This document shows, piece by piece, positions 9,717 to 22,100 of a stretch of DNA of 64,000 bases. Position 1 is the stretch's first letter. Each line of letters begins with the position of its first letter. The stretch is taken from positions 62,001-126,000 of the forward strand of contig CANTFL010000165.1 of NCBI GenBank assembly GCA_947650285.1, in the 5' to 3' direction. Source of the stretch: Hyaloperonospora brassicae (Eukaryota; Oomycota; Peronosporomycetes; Peronosporales; Peronosporaceae). The position numbers and the translations under genes are program-made. A model generated the notes under the pieces. The model was not told the origin of the DNA. It worked only from the letters and a program-made list of their open reading frames with translations, and ran no database searches.

Positions 9717-11848
9717 TTAGCCTCAGCATCCTCCGCCAGTGGTCGAGTCACCACTGCTCTTCGTCGTCTCCAGTGTCGTAAATGCTTCAGCCGTCGTCGG
9801 GTGAATACCCACCGTATCGACCAATTGGTCGTACGTAAAACCGAGCTTCATCGCCAGCCCCATGGCCTGCGTTACTTCGCCCGCGTTCGGTCCGAGATAA
9901 TGAACGCCCAGCACAAAATTATCACGGCTCTTGTCGCAAACCACCTTCACGTAACAGGACTCAGCTGCGACACGAGTCTCTTCTGCAAGCGACCATTCCA
10001 ACGGAACAAAGTTCTTATGGTATACCTCCACATTGTCATTGCCGTACTTTGCCTTGCTGTCTTCCTCCGATAAACCACAGCACGCGTACTCAATGGGCGT
10101 GAACACCGCCGTGCATATTTTGTCGTAGTCCATCTGCGCACGACCTTCGTTATACAGACGACGGGAAAGCAGGCGCCCTGCTTGTATCGCCACTGGCGTG
10201 AGCTCAGGCGCGTCAATGACATCGCCGATAGCATAAATGTTCGGTGTCGTGGTCTGCTCACTGTTCACCCAGATGCGGCCAGTTTTCTCGTTCAGCTTCA
10301 CACCCGCCTCGTTCAAGCCGAGGTTGGTAACATCAGGATCACGGCCCGTCGCATTCAGCACTGTGTCGAACTCCTCCTCACAGCAATCGCCATCTTCCGT
10401 CGTCCACTTCACCAGTAGCTGACCGTTGTCGAGCTTTGTGATGGATTGCGGAACCGTCTTGCGAAGAAACTCAATTCTTGTTTGCACCTCCATGTACTCC
10501 TCGATCTTCTTGGCCATTTCCTGGTCAAAGCCACGAAGCAAGATGGAGCGCACCATCACCTTCACGGCATAGCCCATCCCCTTCAGGAAGCCCGCGCACT
10601 CGAGGGCTACATATGAGGCACCGACAACCAAGGTCTTGCCGGGTTCCTTCTGCTTCATCCAGAAGATGTCGTCACTCGAGATTGCAAGCTCCCCGCCCAG
10701 ACACGTCAGCTCCCGAGGTCGTCCGCCCACAGCGATGACCACATGACGAGCGGTAATCTGTTTCGTGCCTTTCTTCGGATGCCACAGCTTCAGCGTATGC
10801 GGATCCACGAACGAGCCGAGGAAATTCTCGTACTTTACTTGTTTGCTGCGGAGCTCTACCTTGTACTTAAAGCTGATGCTCTTGATGTAAGAGCCGATGT
10901 TCGACACGAGCTGCTTCCAGTCAAATGTCGGGGCCTTTCCATTCGCGCCCCCGACGTCCCACCCGAACTTCGCACAGTCATGGTGCAATATCTCGCCGAT
11001 CAAAGAGCTTTGATGCATCAGCTTCTTTGGGATGCAGCCGACGTTGACGCACGTGCCGCCGAGACCCCAGGAAGTTCCTTGCGGCGACGGCTTGACGTAA
11101 TCGAGCACACACACGTTTTTCCCGTACAAAGCAGCCTCCTTAGAGCACGCCAAGCCGCCAGAGCCACCACCAATTACCACCAGGTCGTAGTCGTAGCTTG
11201 TTTCGTTATCTACGATACCCAGAGAAGTCTCCGACTCACTCCGTTCAGCAACGATGGAAGCATCGGCAGCCGTAGCATGGCACGTCTCCCCATCTTCTTC
11301 GCTCGTAGCTACGCCTTGGGGATGTCCAACAGCAATACCAGACCGAAAAACCGTCACGAGATCGTCGCACCCCCCCACGAACGTCGTGGGGTTACTTCTC
11401 CATACAAAAGGCGACGTCACGTGCCTCGTAGCTTTCGAGTCGGTTCCAAACTGCGTGGCAAAGTCATCCTGCGATGTGCTGAGCCACTGCTTGAAAGCGT
11501 CTCTATCCTCGAACGGGTGCGTTTCGAATGCCACGCGGTCTGGGTACATCACGTGCATGGCGGCAGCCACTTCCTTTGCCTTGACAAACGACGGACCTAT
11601 AGACAACGAGCAACGATAAGTCTTAGCTCGGTCTGTTCGCAACACACTCCTGTACGACGCAGCTTCCCCCACATGTTTTCCAGCCCGCGAGGTGGTATAC
11701 GGACGCGGAAGAGTCCGACGCCGTCGCCGTCGGCGCTGATAGACTACAGAGTGAAAGCACAAGAAGCGATAATGGATCAGCAGCCGTTCTATCGAGCAGT
11801 GGGACGGGGGGAAGCACAGAGACGAACGCACTTGACGCCTGACGCCAT
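9717..11848 (-). CDS. TXNRD: Thioredoxin reductase selenoprotein with N-terminal Grx-like domain
   Basis: My model has exons 11832-11848, 11673-11743 and 9717-11596, giving 655 residues. The pyridine-nucleotide disulfide oxidoreductase core starts near residue 165 (FAD motif IGGGSGG) with the redox pair CVNVGC at 212-217. The C-terminus reads Gly-Cys-TGA-Gly-TAA, the GCUG tail of high-Mr selenocysteine thioredoxin reductases, so the TGA at 9723-9725 is read as selenocysteine. Splicing joins AGWKTC to PSFVKAKEV, creating an N-terminal glutaredoxin-like domain (about 20-115) with CPSF where Grx has CPYC and a C-terminal VGGCDD. It resembles the N-terminus of MDH1B-type malate dehydrogenases. 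The product would reduce thioredoxin with NADPH. A long unspliced frame upstream of 11596 is not coding. The second intron's donor (GTGGGG) is weak, but the protein alignment supports it. Confidence 0.85.
9723..9725 (-). other. In-frame UGA recoded as selenocysteine
   Basis: On the minus strand the codons run GGA TGC TGA GGC TAA. A cysteine codon before, a glycine codon after and an immediate TAA give the exact GCUG-stop context of thioredoxin reductase selenoproteins. Confidence 0.88.
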
Positions 11849-14732
11849 TTGCTTGCGCTTGTGGCCTACTGCATCCACGCAGGACACTGCCACATTGGGT
11901 TGAGCTCGTGGCTTTTGATTGGTCGAGAAGACGGAGCTGTTGACGACAGAGAAATTGAGGCGTATTTACTCGGCAGCACACGGCGTTTGACAAAACGCGT
12001 TCGAAATTCCACTAAGTACGTATGGACTGTCCAGCAGTTTGCGTCGCACTGACGACATTTGGGAACGAGATGAGTCGGTAGAGCATTCCATGACCGGTTC
12101 TGTCCTGACTCGACGTCGCGCACACATCGCTCTTGACGTTTTATTTGATCGCTGAACGTTTCAGTTTCCAACAACTATCAGCTTGGACAGCTTTGTAGGA
12201 ATAGAGTCAGTGCTCGCTTGCAGAAGGTGGCAGAAGTGCGAGAAGCATTTGTCGAAAGCAGTTTTGAACTTCTTTCTACATGCAGCGGATCTCTTCTAAT
12301 GTCCGTACCCTATTACCAGCGACGAGCGTGGACCTTGCAGACATCTTGCACACTACACATAGTCGATGAGAAACTCCCTCATCCTCCACTTCCTGTTTCC
12401 GGCTTTCCTTATTGCTCTTTTGCAGATCCCTCTTTGAGGTCCAACCCCAGCGCCGTTTCCATTTCCAGCGAGCTAGACGCAAGCGCACTTGACCTGATAC
12501 AGGCCTTGCACTTGAGATGCTGATGTTGACGCACTAGTCAAACTGATACGCTCTGATAGTCATGGGAGCAAGTCATCATCCTGTTGCATACACGCGCACA
12601 TTGTCAGCTCCTTCAGCGTGTTTTAGTCACAACAGATTGCCGACAAGATGACAGTTTGAATCCTGTCTGAACTGCAATGCAATTTGTTCAATGCGTCTTG
12701 GTCTCTCGTACTCCTTCGCATTTAGTAACCTCAACGTCGGGCAGAGTTTATGAGCATTCAGCGCATGTATGCCCGTTCATCTGCATGCGTTTTACCGAGC
12801 GTCTCGCACATGTGGTATTTCCACCACATTTGGATCATTTCTTGCAGCTTTACGGGTCGGTAAAAAAGCGTAAGTTTCTTGGGTACTCACAGATGACCGA
12901 GTCTGTATCCGCCATAGTTGCTACCATCCCGCTATTCATGGCGTCGCATAATGCTGGTAAGCACACATGTCACGCTCGAACCATTCGACGTGTCACCTGT
13001 GGCACACATTACATATGGTGTTGCGTTCATGTTCTTGTCAGATCATCGAATTGTAAGAAGATGCATTGCTTGGGCAATACGATACGTCTCTCGAGAGCTT
13101 CCATCATGTTCCTCGTGACTCATTGCACAATCAAAACTTGACATCACCGCGTACTGAGTTGCAAGATGCTTCTTATCGTGTGTCAGATCAACTAGATGTC
13201 CCCAATATTTTTAATTTGTTGGTCGGCCATGGCGCTGTCACGTTGCACGCTTGGCCCGAATCCTGCGACCTACATGTGAGCTATACCAGTCGCCCAAAAA
13301 TGGTGCATTTTACTACCGCAAAGCCCGTATCCGATCTCTTCCTGCTACTGGAAAAGGGAGACCGTAGTTGTTCCGGGTGATTCTGCTAGCAAATATAGGC
13401 GCACATGCAATTTACAGCTCGTGCCAATGTATATAACGAATTGATCTAGCACGATGTGCGCTGGTCTTGCTGTATCCTTGTTGCCACATCTCCAGCGGTG
13501 CTCTCGTCTTCACACCTAAGCTTCGGCCTTCTCGTACGATGAGCTTTCGTCCTGATTATTCATCGCCGTTGCTAGTGTTGTTGCCGTCTTCATCTGTGCC
13601 GCTAATGTGCTTTCATGTGTTGAGTGTAGGGTTGCAACCAAGCAGTTGTCATTTGCGTCGTCGATCCCTTCGTCAGAAGTAGGCAGAGAGCAAGCACCTG
13701 CTTTCCATCCAACCACTTCGTGCATGAAACTTGCGCGATAACGGATGGCAAAGGTTGTTTTCTCACATCAGCGATGCCGGTATTCAAGGTGACCCGACGC
13801 ATCCACCCACTGCGCTCACTCTACGATCTGCTGGTTCAACAAGAGTCGACTTGCGATGACGTTGTGCTGAACGTGCGTTCTTGCTGCATACTGTCAGCTG
13901 CCTGAGTCGGAGCACTTGATTGATACGTTTGTCGCAAAGAGGTCCTTGCACCATTGATGCGCACAACGTCCTATAGGACGCATGAAGCTCATTCGACGGC
14001 ATCATATTGACACCCTCATACCGACAACCTCCCGAAAATAAGCACGGAATGGAGTATACTACAGTCACACTTTGATAACTGGGAAACGATCAAAGTAAAC
14101 TTTGACAACATCAGGATGGACCTCCCAGATGTGCTCGATCGATCGCAGACTTCGTGCGGAGTATCACTACAGTTTCGCTAATTTCCTCGATCTCTTGTCG
14201 CCAAAGATTCCGATGTTCGAAGCGGAGGTTGTGACGGAGAAAGTGTAGCAACGTCAGTAGCAATGTTGTGAAACATGTTAGAAACTTATCGGCCATAAAG
14301 CCGTGGCACTTGTCACCTTGGAAGTCCTCGATATGTTTGAACGTGCAACATGCCGGTCGAAAGTATCATGTCATGACGTTTTAATCGGTGAACAGTGTGG
14401 AAAGCAGTGCAAGAGAAATACGTCATAAACTCGCAAGGCATGAGGTATAATGCGAGTACAGCAACCGCGTGTGTCGCCATTGGAAGAGTATCGAGTCAGT
14501 AGCCAATTCGTGGCAAGTCAGTCATGGGCATATCGGTGGCATTGTGAGTGCCAGATCCGTGCACGCGACACCATCCAGAGAGATAGCGACTCCGTGTCGT
14601 TGCTGTAAATTCCGCCGTATTTCATCGGATTAGCGGTTCGTAACGGCATGTGCGTCGGTATAAAGCACGGTATTCACCGACCACTAGATTTTCTTTCGCG
14701 AAAAACTCAGCTTGTGTCCTGAATAAGGTCGA
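11849..14732. other. About 2.9 kb without a supported gene
   Basis: The TXNRD promoter side carries ATTGG (a minus-strand CCAAT box) at 11918-11922 and 11894-11898. The rest has only short frames without recognisable domains. No tRNA or repeat family was recognised. Confidence 0.45.
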
Positions 14733-15301
14733 ATGGCGGAAGCGATTCGTCCGCTCTACAAGAAACTGCTGCGTCTAGCGCAGAGTTTGCCAGCCCCCAA
14801 GCGCCAGAAGTCGATCGACCAGATCCGCCGCGAATTCCGCACTCATGGAGACCTGACAGATCCCAAAGAGTGCGTCGTCGTCGTCTCTTGCAAACGAGTC
14901 CAATCACTCGTAAAACGAGTCCTTAGTCGTTCATTGTCTGTTGCTGTAGAGTGTCGGCGCTGCTCCAACGCGCACAGTCGTCAATTGACTTTCTAAAGAT
15001 TGTGACGCCCCGTGCTGAAGCCGGTAGGGTTCAACGTTTGTAGCTCTGCGCTCGTCTTCCTTTTCATTGTCCGCCTCCTGGTGTCTAATATTGTCTTGGG
15101 GTCTGTTCAGATTCGGGTGTCCAGCGCTTTGTTTATCGTGACGGCAAACGTATTGACGCCGCTGAACTAGAAGCAAAGAGTGAGGAGAACGCACGATACA
15201 AGACACAGGATATTGAGGCAGGCATGAGGCGTCACCACCAACTGTTGCGACGTCAGCACTTTATGGACCGCAAGAGTGGACCTCCGCGTCCTATTTTCTA
15301 A
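14733..15301 (+). CDS. LYR-motif (Complex1_LYR) protein, three exons
   Basis: Exons 14733-14869, 14950-15023 and 15111-15301 give 133 residues. The donors (GTGCGT, GTAGGG) and acceptors (TGTAG, TTCAG) are all in phase. Residues 1-67 show the LYR fold signature: LYKKLLRLAQSLP, then IRREFR, then DPKEVSALLQRAQSSIDFLK. LYR proteins are small mitochondrial adaptors, usually for Fe-S cluster transfer or respiratory-complex assembly, and bind the acyl-carrier protein. The C-terminal 60 residues (FVYRDGKRI onward, rich in Arg, Glu and Gln) are not part of the domain and I do not recognise them. Which LYR subfamily it belongs to cannot be settled. Without the 74-nt middle exon the conserved helix would be lost, which supports the splice model. 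Confidence 0.8.
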
Positions 15302-18300
15302 TACAGAAGAAGAAGGAAGAAGACAGGCAGATAAAGATGGCAGACACGCGTGAGGTTGAACGAGTTTTGATGCAGAGACGACGTTGTGCGGGAAAGACGC
15401 ATGCTGGTCTACGGCGCTGGGTAGGTGGTTGTGCTGTTGTGTCTTTGACGCATGTAGAATTCGTGAATAGAGTTGAGTCACAACCTGTGCTTCACCCTGG
15501 AATACGGTAGTGTCAACATTTGCTTTCGTCCGACTCCTGGTCCCTATTTAACTCGTACAAAAGAGATGTGCTGGAGTCGTACCGTGAGTGTCCGAGACAA
15601 AGCACGAAACAGGACATTCCAATGAAGCAAAGACGCTGAGCGACAAGCAAAAGTCTCAATGGGTGTTGCAATTTTGACTGCAGTAGAACTTACCGCTTCT
15701 CAGCTCACAATGGCATACTCCCTTCTGCTTTTGCACTTCGGAAACCTTTGTCGATCCAGCACCAACCGCAGCGGATGCAAAAGCGCTCGCAAGCGAGTCG
15801 TTTAGTGCTTCTTCTTGTCTCTCGTGAACTTCTACTAAGACAAAGTGACTGCGTACCATAAACGGGTATCCACGCAAAGCTCTGGTCGTGTGTGCACTTC
15901 CACAACGTCGAAGGGAGATCCAATGCCACTTGGGCATTCTTTTGTACGTGCTTACAGCACCGCGTCAGCAGTCGCCTGGAATCTCAGGGCGGTGCTTGAC
16001 ACGTTATTAACGCACGTACTGGCCGGTACAATTTGCAGCAGCAATACACTGCCGGACGTAATTGTAGACGATCGATGGATGCAGAAGGACATGCATACGT
16101 TAGAGTCTGTCGAGTAAACTGCACAAGATGACCGTTCACTCCAACTGCCCTGCTTCGATGCGCCATCGCTGAAATTACTCCATGAACACCGAAGCTCACG
16201 AAGGGCGGCATCGCTTCTGCTCGCGTAGGTAGATAGATACCACTAGGCTGCGACAAGGAACGATGATGGGTCTCGTGGCTTCATAGAGCTACTGCTTGAT
16301 GCGTACAGCTTCCAAATTCATCTTTTCATCGACCCTACGATGCGAGACACACCTGCTTGTATCGCATGATTGCATGAAGGAATCCAGGAGTGTTGGAGAG
16401 AATCGACGAGCGCCAATGACATAGCTCCCGCAAAGCTCTGTTTGGCTGGTACAAGTTGGCTGATGGCCAAAACTAGCATCTGTCGTCGCAGTCATCAACC
16501 AGCGTCGAGATCAATGCACACGCTATTCTCATCGTAAATGCCGATCGACTCAAAGTGGTGTCACGTTGTCCAGTCCTGATTCCGAGAAATGCGAGTGCAC
16601 TCTACATTCGCCTGTCCAAATGTCGACAGATAGCGGTGAAAGCTACACACGTGCCCAAATTAATAATTGCAGACGTGCGAATATTCAACGGCAGCAAATT
16701 TAAAGAGCGATACATTGGTTCAAATTGTCTTGTTACATGTTGCTTACGATGTGCAAGAACTTCACAGAAAATCATGAGCCACGATGTAGGCACCGGGTGC
16801 ACGGTAAAATCTTTGATCGTGGGTTGTCTTGGCGAAAGTTGGTGATCGTCTAGTTTGCGCGCTAGCAAATCAATGCTTACATCAACCATGGTTTTCGCGG
16901 TAGATCCAGTTACGTTATGTCCATTTGTTCTTGTTCAAGGTTATCATATGTAGGAAGCCAAGAAGATTGCTGTGCTCTCGAGAGTGGTAATTTGGCTTCT
17001 CGGAAACAGCTGGATTTCTGTCCGCTTCATCTTCAAATTGTTGCAAATAGAGTTGTCATAGTAGACACTCCTTTCATGGTCGACGCTCGAGCTGCTAAGT
17101 GTGGTGGTTGTGCTGTGGTAGAGGTGTGTTTACACTGAGTTCGAGAAGATTCTTCGTCCGAGCAATTGCACGATAATGAAAAGCTTATAACCTTAAATAG
17201 GGCCACTGACAATATGGATAAACTATAATTACTTCTTTACCAGAGAAAAGCTTTTGATTCAACGAGAAGCTTCGTTATCAACAAGAACACGACTAAACGA
17301 GTCTGCTTATCTCACTGATCTTCTAGTCCTGGTTTAAGGGACTTCAACGATTCAAAAGATGGATAACACAAAGGGATAATGAGTAAATGATTAGCAAGGC
17401 TTCTGAATCGAGTGAGCAGAGACGCCTTAACGAGGCACGTATCGTTTCATATCAGAATGCGAGCTAATATTATTGACATGTCTACACGGAGATCAATCCT
17501 GCGCAATTAATAAATTATCGGGTTTTACCCTCTGCTGGAGTAAAAGCTGAAACGTATTCTTGGTGGCTGAGGCGACAGTGATTGGAAATTCGTAATACGT
17601 CACGTGGTACACGTCCCTAGCCCATAGATGTACCTCCTACAGCGTGCCACCGTTACAAACGAAGCCTCTAGCGGAGGACGGGGGTAGATATGAAGGCGTC
17701 GGCGCGCGCATAAATATCATAGTCGACCACCATGCTCTCTAAACTTTTGAACATGCATAATAAAGTTAGAGCAATGACAAGCATACTTTTCTTACGGACA
17801 CTTGGCAGACGCACATTTCGTCCCGTCAGCGCGGACCTCATCGGTATTTTGCTGCTAGCAACGTAAGGGTGGCCTAAGTCGCTGCAATAACTTTACCTGT
17901 GCACAGAATATTCTAGAACGACCTCATCGAGAGGCTGACTAGCACTTCATGGCTGCATTCGCTCGGTGTACATATCGTATTTGTTGGTATACATTTCACT
18001 ATTAACCACGCATGAATATCCGAGACATGTCTTAAATTGTAGTCCATACCCGTTTTACCGCTTCATTGGCATACCAACACTTGCCCACAAGTACATTCTG
18101 TTGGTACGGGAGTAGACCGTGCAGCTACATGTAGACACACATGCCCCAAAACGATGTTATTGCTGGAAAGGCGCTTTTTCCGAACGATTTTCATAAAATA
18201 GTTGTCTCAGATTGCTGCGCCGCACGCACATTGCGGACGAATTGACCTGTTGTCTTCACCTATGCTCGACAGACTGTTGTCCCTTTGCAAAATATTATCT

Positions 18301-18739
18301 GATTCCTTTAACCACGATACAAGTAGAGTCACTAATTCGCAGATGAATTATTTGTACATACTCGATAATTGTGTGGTGTCACTACAATACTGAGCATACC
18401 TGAGCATACCACTTGGCATTTGTTCAGTACATCTAAAAAACAAAGCGCGGTCGACATAGGAAGCATACTCAAAACCCAAAAGTCCGGCTGTCATAAGGCG
18501 TTTTATTTGAAGTAATCGACGTGGCATTAGTTCAACCAAAAAAATTGGCAAAGCTGTGGGTGGTGATTATAGACGAACCCCTCACTACTTAGGAACGTGG
18601 CAATAGTCGGTTTTTCTGTGCGAGCATAGCACGTCGTCTCACGTCCAGTGGCAAGTTTTCATGCGTGCGCTTCGGCTTGGTGCAATCCACGTTATATTTA
18701 TTGTCGCACGCACTCGAAGAATATATCTCGACCGGCGTC
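15302..18739. other. About 3.4 kb without a supported gene
   Basis: A 93-codon minus-strand frame at 15656-15937 has a protein-like stretch but no start context or domain, so I do not call it. From about 17150 the DNA becomes AT-rich, consistent with decayed repeat DNA, but I could not identify an element. Confidence 0.45.
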
Positions 18740-18744
18740 TTTTC
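18740..18744. repeat. Target-site duplication, left (TTTTC)
   Basis: Identical to the five bases 23990-23994 on the other side of the Copia element. Confidence 0.9.
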
Positions 18745-19119
18745 TGTTAGAAGATATCGTTTCTGACAAGTCGCGAGGGTCAAGGGCAATACCCCGTGAC
18801 ACGGTAAGTTACAATCGTACCTGATTGGCTAACAAGTTTGACATCTTGACAGATGGGACGAGGCGACGATGTCGCCACGTCGGACCACCAGGATGTTGCG
18901 ACATATGAGACGAGGCGACGAGATTACCATGTCGTCTTGTCGATGTCGTAACAGGTGGGACGGAGCGGGATAGACGTGCACTATAGACGGTATAGTTGCA
19001 GTCCGTTTCGCATGCATGTGTAGGTATTAACGAACGAGGGAGGTTAATGCTTAAATATATTCACTTTTACTTCTACATCTTCTGCAACAAGTTCATCAAC
19101 GACCACTCATCTTTTTACA
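18745..19119 (+). repeat. Copia 5' LTR
   Basis: 375 bp, TG...CA ends, matching 23615-23989 except at four positions. It contains TTAAATATAT near its 3' third (around 19051), a possible TATA-type promoter element. Confidence 0.95.
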
Positions 19120-19131
19120 GGTTATGAGCCC
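19120..19131 (+). other. Copia primer-binding site, complementary to the initiator tRNA-Met anticodon arm
   Basis: GGTTATGAGCCC directly follows the LTR. It is the complement of GGGCTCATAACC, the anticodon stem-loop of initiator tRNA-Met (CAT anticodon). This points to internal, half-tRNA priming as in Drosophila copia rather than priming from the tRNA 3' end. The first Gag ATG (19124) lies inside the site. Confidence 0.7.
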
Positions 19132-22100
19132 AAAGAATCGTGTTGCCGGCGCAGCTCAAGGAGCCACACCCGCTGCGGTGGTTGATGGTCGAGAAACGAC
19201 CGAGGACCACCAACTAGAAGAAAAGTCGGCAGTGCCCGCGGCGGCACTGGACAAGATGCTCGCCATGCTTGGCGATTTGTCGGAACGGATGGGCAGGATG
19301 GAATCCTCCCAACGCGAACAAGTTGTAGGCCAACGCATGGAATCTGCGGAGTCGAGCGTCTTTGGTTCGGTTCTCGGTTCAGGGGCCGGTATAACACTTC
19401 AGGCTTTGGAGCGTACCCCACCCCCTAAACGTTCACCGAATGTCTCGCCGGCCACCTATTTCGGTGCCCGACGACCGGCTCTGGCCGGGGAACACATGGT
19501 TGACGCGCCGGCCCAGGCAAATGTCACATGGAATGGCTCGGGGTCTCGAGCCTGGAATTCAGGGACATGCCATGCCCGCGGGAGTATACCCGGGTATGCA
19601 AGTACCAGGTCCGGTGCAACACCAGCCCGGACAGGTACACCAAGGTGTACCGGATGGACGCCAAAGGAAGCTGGCTTTGCAACCTTTCGATGGAAAGGAG
19701 CTCTCCCATGGCCTTGGGAGTGGTTTCATTGAATGGGGCAAGGAATTTGTCCGGCAGGTTGCGTTCTCGGAACGCGCCTGCGGTTTTGGATGGCCTGAAG
19801 ATATCAAGGTGGATGTCCTCGGCCAACACCTCGCTGGTACGGCGCAGAAGTATTACCGGCGGCAGGTGGAAACTTGGTGGTCTGAGAGCCAAACCTTGGA
19901 GCATGCATTGCAAAGGTTATTCCAGACCTTCAACACCAAGATAACACCTGCCCAGAGCATGAAGCTGTTTACTGCTGCCAAGTCACCCCAGCGTAGCTGG
20001 ACCGAACACTTCCTGTACCTGACCGCTGTGAGCGACGCATGTGGAGGTGCGGACAACCTCGTACTGGACAACATCGTGCATTATGCCGATCCAGCCATGC
20101 AGACGACTATGTTGTCCCGCCTGAATTTGAACAGGATTGACTATCTTCGTCAAGCTGAAGAGCTCGCGCAATTCGCACAGTCAACGGAACTTGAAGTTCG
20201 CGTGAAGCACTTCGGTCGGGATGTTGTCAACATTGTTGAACCAAACAAACAACCCAAGAGGATCCAACGGACCAAGAAACAACATGGTCCACAGCGATCC
20301 AAGCAGTGTTACCTGTGCGGCAGCACTGGGCATCTCAAGATGAACTGCCCAAAGGGTACCAAGAAGAAGCAAGATGCAGATTTCTTCTTGGCTCTCCCAG
20401 TACATCGGACGATTTCGCCAAGTCACTGGGTGCTGGACAGCGGCTCAGGTCGTCACCTGATTAACGATTTGAGCTTGCTGGAAGATGCGGTGGACTGCAA
20501 CACCAAATGCTTCACCGCTGCGTCGAACAGTGAACCACTTCGGATCACCAAGCAAGGAATTGTGATGATCCGGGTCAAAGCACTTGGATTAACTAAGACA
20601 ATACGTCTTCTCGATGTTCAATAAGCATCAAACTTGGAGTGCAACATCATCTCGTTTGGGAAACTCGAGTCGAAGGGATGCATCCTTGAGTATCGAGAAG
20701 GGAGGCGTGTCATGGTTTCGCAATCCGGTGGATTACCTATCATGGATGTCGATCGGATCAATAGTGTACTGGTCGTTGAAGTTTTCAATGGAGCTACGAC
20801 CAATGGTTCCCATGGTTTCGGATCACCAAGAGAAGCTATCATGACGGTCGTCGACGACATCAAGAGTAGCACAAGGAACGACGTTCAACATGGAACCCTG
20901 TTTTATTTTCATCACTGTCTAGGGCACTTGTGCTACGACACCATCATAAAGATGGCTCGGGATCCCGCCTCTGGTATCAAACTGACTGATACCAAGCGCG
21001 TCAAGTGCTTAGCCTGTGCACAAGGCAAGCAGACAAAGAACCGACAATCGCGGAAGGACAGTGGGTTGAATTCACTTATTGACGTGATCGGAGGCGTGGT
21101 CTGTTCAGACCTGAAAGGTTCTATAACCCCCCCGTGATCGACTCGGCAATCGATACATGATCAATTTCATTGATCACAGGTCGAATTACTGCCGGGTGTT
21201 CCTAGCGAAGACCAAAGATGCTGCTGCGATGCACTTCAAGAATTTTTTGGTGGTTTTCGAACGCCAATTTAATTGCCGTATACACGTTTTACGTACAGAC
21301 GGTGGAGGCGAGTACAAGCCTCTGGATGTTTTTTTGCAAGGAAGTCGGTGTCTCTCGCCAAGTGAGCGAGCGTGACAACCAGGCCAGCAATGGCAAAGCC
21401 GAGCGCATGCATCGCACTATCATGAATATGGTGCGAAGCATGGTGTTTGCAAGTGGGTTACCCTTGACGTTTTGGGGTGATGCTGCAGAATATGCAGCAT
21501 ACATCTTAAATCGAAGTCCCACCAAGGCTAACGAAGGTAGCACCTCACCCATCGAGATGCTAACCAAGAAGACACCCGTCTTAAGTGACATTGTGGTTTT
21601 CGGGTCCTCATGCACTGTGCATCGAACGACCTCGAACAAGTCATTGGGTCCCCGTGGCAAACAGGGGATCATCATCGGGAAGAGCGATGAAATGAAAGGC
21701 TATCGGGTCTTCATACCAATGGATCATGTGGTGGTAGTAACTCAACACGTGAAAAACGTCGAAACCTTGGATAACATCCAAAGGCCAAACATGACCAAAA
21801 CGTTACATGGTACCGACGGTCAGGAGGAGCTCGGTGACCAAGGTGGCACGAGCAAATCAAGTGCAAGGCCATCAGAATGGACTCGTGATCCACACATGAC
21901 ACGATCACGCCGAAACGACGAAGATACATCAAGCGAAGTCACTATCTCAGGTGAGGGTGTCGACATCGTCAACGCTGTTCGGGACCCAAAAAACTATGGC
22001 GAGGCTGTGCGAAGCGACAGCAAGGATAAATGGGCTGTGGCCATCAAGGATGAACTCGACGCACTGGAGGAGAACGGTGTGTGGGCGGTTGTCGTTCCAC

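Noticed and set aside
11597..11993. Continuous minus-strand frame extending the thioredoxin reductase upstream by about 130 residues
   Set aside because: The extension is Arg/Ser-rich without domain sense. Splicing two upstream exons gives a clean Met start and a proper Grx-like domain.
15656..15937. Minus-strand frame with protein-like stretch
   Set aside because: No start context, splice partners or family match could be seen.
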